A stretch of 6,647 nt of DNA, taken from Nitriliruptoraceae bacterium. GTDB lineage: Bacteria; Actinomycetota; Nitriliruptoria; Nitriliruptorales; Nitriliruptoraceae. The notes below the pieces were generated by a model that saw nothing but the letters and a program-made list of their open reading frames with translations, did no database searches and was not told where the DNA came from. Each line of letters starts with the position of its first letter. The stretch's first letter is position 1. The translations under genes and the position numbers were made by a program. The DNA lies in assembly GCA_007118045.1 (NCBI GenBank), contig SKTG01000253.1, forward strand, positions 1 to 6,647. The letters are read 5' to 3'. This document shows positions 5,640-6,647 of this stretch, piece by piece.

Positions 5640-5928
5640 ATGAGGACCGACCAAGAGCTCCTCGTGGAGCAGGGATGGCTCCAGCAGGAAGCGGCCACGG
5701 TGCCCGCCGATCTCGCCCTCGATGGGGTCTGCGGCGGTTCGAGAGGCTGCGGGAGTGCCGGATCGGTTCAGCGGCTGGGGGTTCGGCGACAGCGGGCGAT
5801 AGCACTCACCCGGAAGGGGTTGCGATTCGCTGCTGACATCGGCGTGAGCGATGAGTCTGGCCCGGGGCCGGAGTCTGACGGGGTGTCCGAGGTTCACCGG
5901 AGCCATCACTGGCATGGAGGCACCGCCG
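5640..5928 (+). other. Short coding-like stretch, unrecognised, upstream of the reductase
   Basis: ATG 5640 is preceded by GAGGGA at six bases and begins MRTDQELLVEQGWLQQEAATV, which looks like protein. After about 30 residues the frame becomes Gly/Cys/Ser-rich (DGVCGGSRGCGSAGS) and stays open well into the next gene, which is not credible. A second frame then reads SAAVREAAGVPDRFSGWGF and stops at TAG near 5802. This could be a frameshifted small gene or a remnant of something larger. I do not recognise a family, and the opposite strand is also open here, so coding status is undecided. Confidence 0.25.
5916..5920 (+). promoter_or_regulatory. Ribosome binding site that sets the reductase start
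   Basis: GGAGG lies eight bases before ATG 5929. The motif itself overlaps an upstream in-frame ATG at 5914, which has no ribosome binding site of its own. This favours the start MRKITAGLF, matching the usual N-terminus of the family, over MEAPPMRK. Confidence 0.6.
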
Positions 5929-6549
5929 ATGCGGAAGATCACCGCTGGTCTGTTCATCGCGCTGGATGGCGTCGCCGAGGCGCCCGAAGAATGGCACTTC
6001 CCGTACTACGACGAGAAGATGGGAGCGGCCGTCGATGCCCAGCTCGGCGCGGCCGACACGCTGCTGTTCGGACGCAAGACCTACGAGGCCTTCGCCGACG
6101 CGTGGCCCGAACGCGAGACCGCCGAGGAGGGCGACGCTCAGTTCGCCAAGAAGCTCGGCGACGCCCGCAAGATCGTCGTGTCGGACCAGCAGCCGGAGCT
6201 GACCTGGCGGAACTCCGAGCTGCTGGAGGGCGACCTCGTCGAGGGCGTCACCGCCCTCAAGAACGAGCCTGGCGGCGACATCGCCATGAGCGGCTCGGTC
6301 TCGGTGGTCCGCCAGCTGCTGGAGGTCGGGCTCCTCGATGAGCTGCACCTCCTGGTGCATCCGGTCGCCGTCGGAAAGGGCATGCGCCTGTTCGACGACA
6401 GCGGCACCACCCTGCCTCTCGAGCTGCTCCGGTCGGAGACCTTCGAGACCGGCGTGCTCTCCCTGGTCTACGGACCCGACGACTCACCTCCCGAAGGCGG
6501 CTACGAGGAGGCCATCCAGGCCGTTGCCCAGGCCGCTGCCGACCAGTAG
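5929..6549 (+). CDS. Dihydrofolate reductase family / RibD C-terminal domain protein
   Basis: The 206-residue protein is a stand-alone RibD_C (DHFR-like) domain, presumably an NAD(P)H-dependent cytoplasmic reductase of unknown substrate. It starts with a beta strand and the family motif MRKITAGLFIALDGV (1-15), followed by a tryptophan-containing loop (EEWHFPYYD). LLFGRKTYEAFADAWP at 45-60 corresponds to the conserved FGRKTYE cofactor-contact segment. Then come the strand KIVVSD, the glycine-rich nucleotide-binding segment DIAMSGSVSVVRQLL (about 117-131), LLDELHLLVHPVAVGKGMRLF (about 136-156) with the typical P..G.G..LF end, and a final strand (LSLVYGP). The tail beyond is Glu/Ala-rich. No deaminase domain is attached, so it is not a full RibD. 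It sits alone with degraded DNA upstream and a terminator right after the stop, so it is likely monocistronic. Confidence 0.88.
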   Translation: MRKITAGLFIALDGVAEAPEEWHFPYYDEKMGAAVDAQLGAADTLLFGRKTYEAFADAWPERETAEEGDAQFAKKLGDARKIVVSDQQPELTWRNSELLEGDLVEGVTALKNEPGGDIAMSGSVSVVRQLLEVGLLDELHLLVHPVAVGKGMRLFDDSGTTLPLELLRSETFETGVLSLVYGPDDSPPEGGYEEAIQAVAQAAADQ

Positions 6550-6570
6550 GACGCTCCGCACCGGAGCGTC
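6550..6570 (+). terminator. Perfect 9-bp hairpin terminator
   Basis: GACGCTCCG and CGGAGCGTC are exact reverse complements around the three-base loop CAC. The stem starts at the first base after the TAG stop of the reductase. It lacks a T-run, but the position and perfect stem make a terminator or mRNA 3'-end stabiliser likely. Confidence 0.65.
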
Positions 6571-6647
6571 GAGATGTGCGCCGGTCCAGGACGAACGACG
6601 CGCTGCCCCGCTTCGCCCTGCCACTTCCCGCACCGAGGCCCTGCCCA
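6571..6647. other. Window end, nothing recognised
   Basis: The last 77 bases after the hairpin show no start codon with a ribosome binding site and no recognisable peptide on either strand. They may belong to an intergenic region or to a gene beyond the window. Confidence 0.4.

Noticed and set aside
5376..6341. Long plus-strand frame overlapping the reductase gene
   Set aside because: Inside the reductase gene it is only an off-frame reading (Arg/Gly-rich). Only the part near 5640 looks coding and is listed separately.

Overview
The window is high-GC DNA with strong G/C bias at third codon positions. Its families (TPR plus LuxR-HTH regulator, DUF4242, DUF6069-like membrane protein, RibD_C/DHFR-like reductase) point to an actinobacterium (Actinomycetota). 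I cannot place it more finely, and no rRNA or tRNA gene is present to help.

Layout. Positions 1-1053 (minus) hold a PAS-PAS-GGDEF signalling gene with two compensating frameshifts. Its GGDEF domain is cut off and joined in frame to the C-terminal part of a SAM-dependent methyltransferase that runs off the window edge. A 318-bp divergent intergenic region (1054-1371) follows. An intact 550-residue TPR/LuxR-type regulator (1372-3024, plus) comes next, then a small DUF4242 gene (3141-3455) with its own good ribosome binding site and a downstream hairpin. Positions 3456-4165 contain no intact gene: a short minus-strand coding-like tail ending in a hairpin, and a decayed DUF6429-like gene (stop codon plus frameshift). 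An isoprenylcysteine-methyltransferase-like membrane protein (4166-4681, minus) diverges from a DUF6069-like membrane protein (4835 onward, plus) whose last third has shifted frame. Positions 5264-5928 are again degraded and include a fragment resembling the C-terminus of an IS256/mutator-type transposase. The last gene, an intact DHFR/RibD_C-like reductase (5929-6549), is followed directly by a perfect 9-bp hairpin.

How the genes fit together. There is no clear multi-gene pathway. The only plausible functional unit is the LuxR-type regulator with the DUF4242 gene 116 bp downstream. The other intact genes look like independent accessory genes. The notable feature is the density of broken genes beside intact ones: at least four frame lesions, one nonsense codon, one gene-gene junction and one transposase remnant in 6.6 kb. 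This suggests either a decaying recombination-prone segment or, for some lesions, sequencing or assembly error. I found no convincing new multi-component system; the GGDEF/methyltransferase junction is the strongest anomaly.
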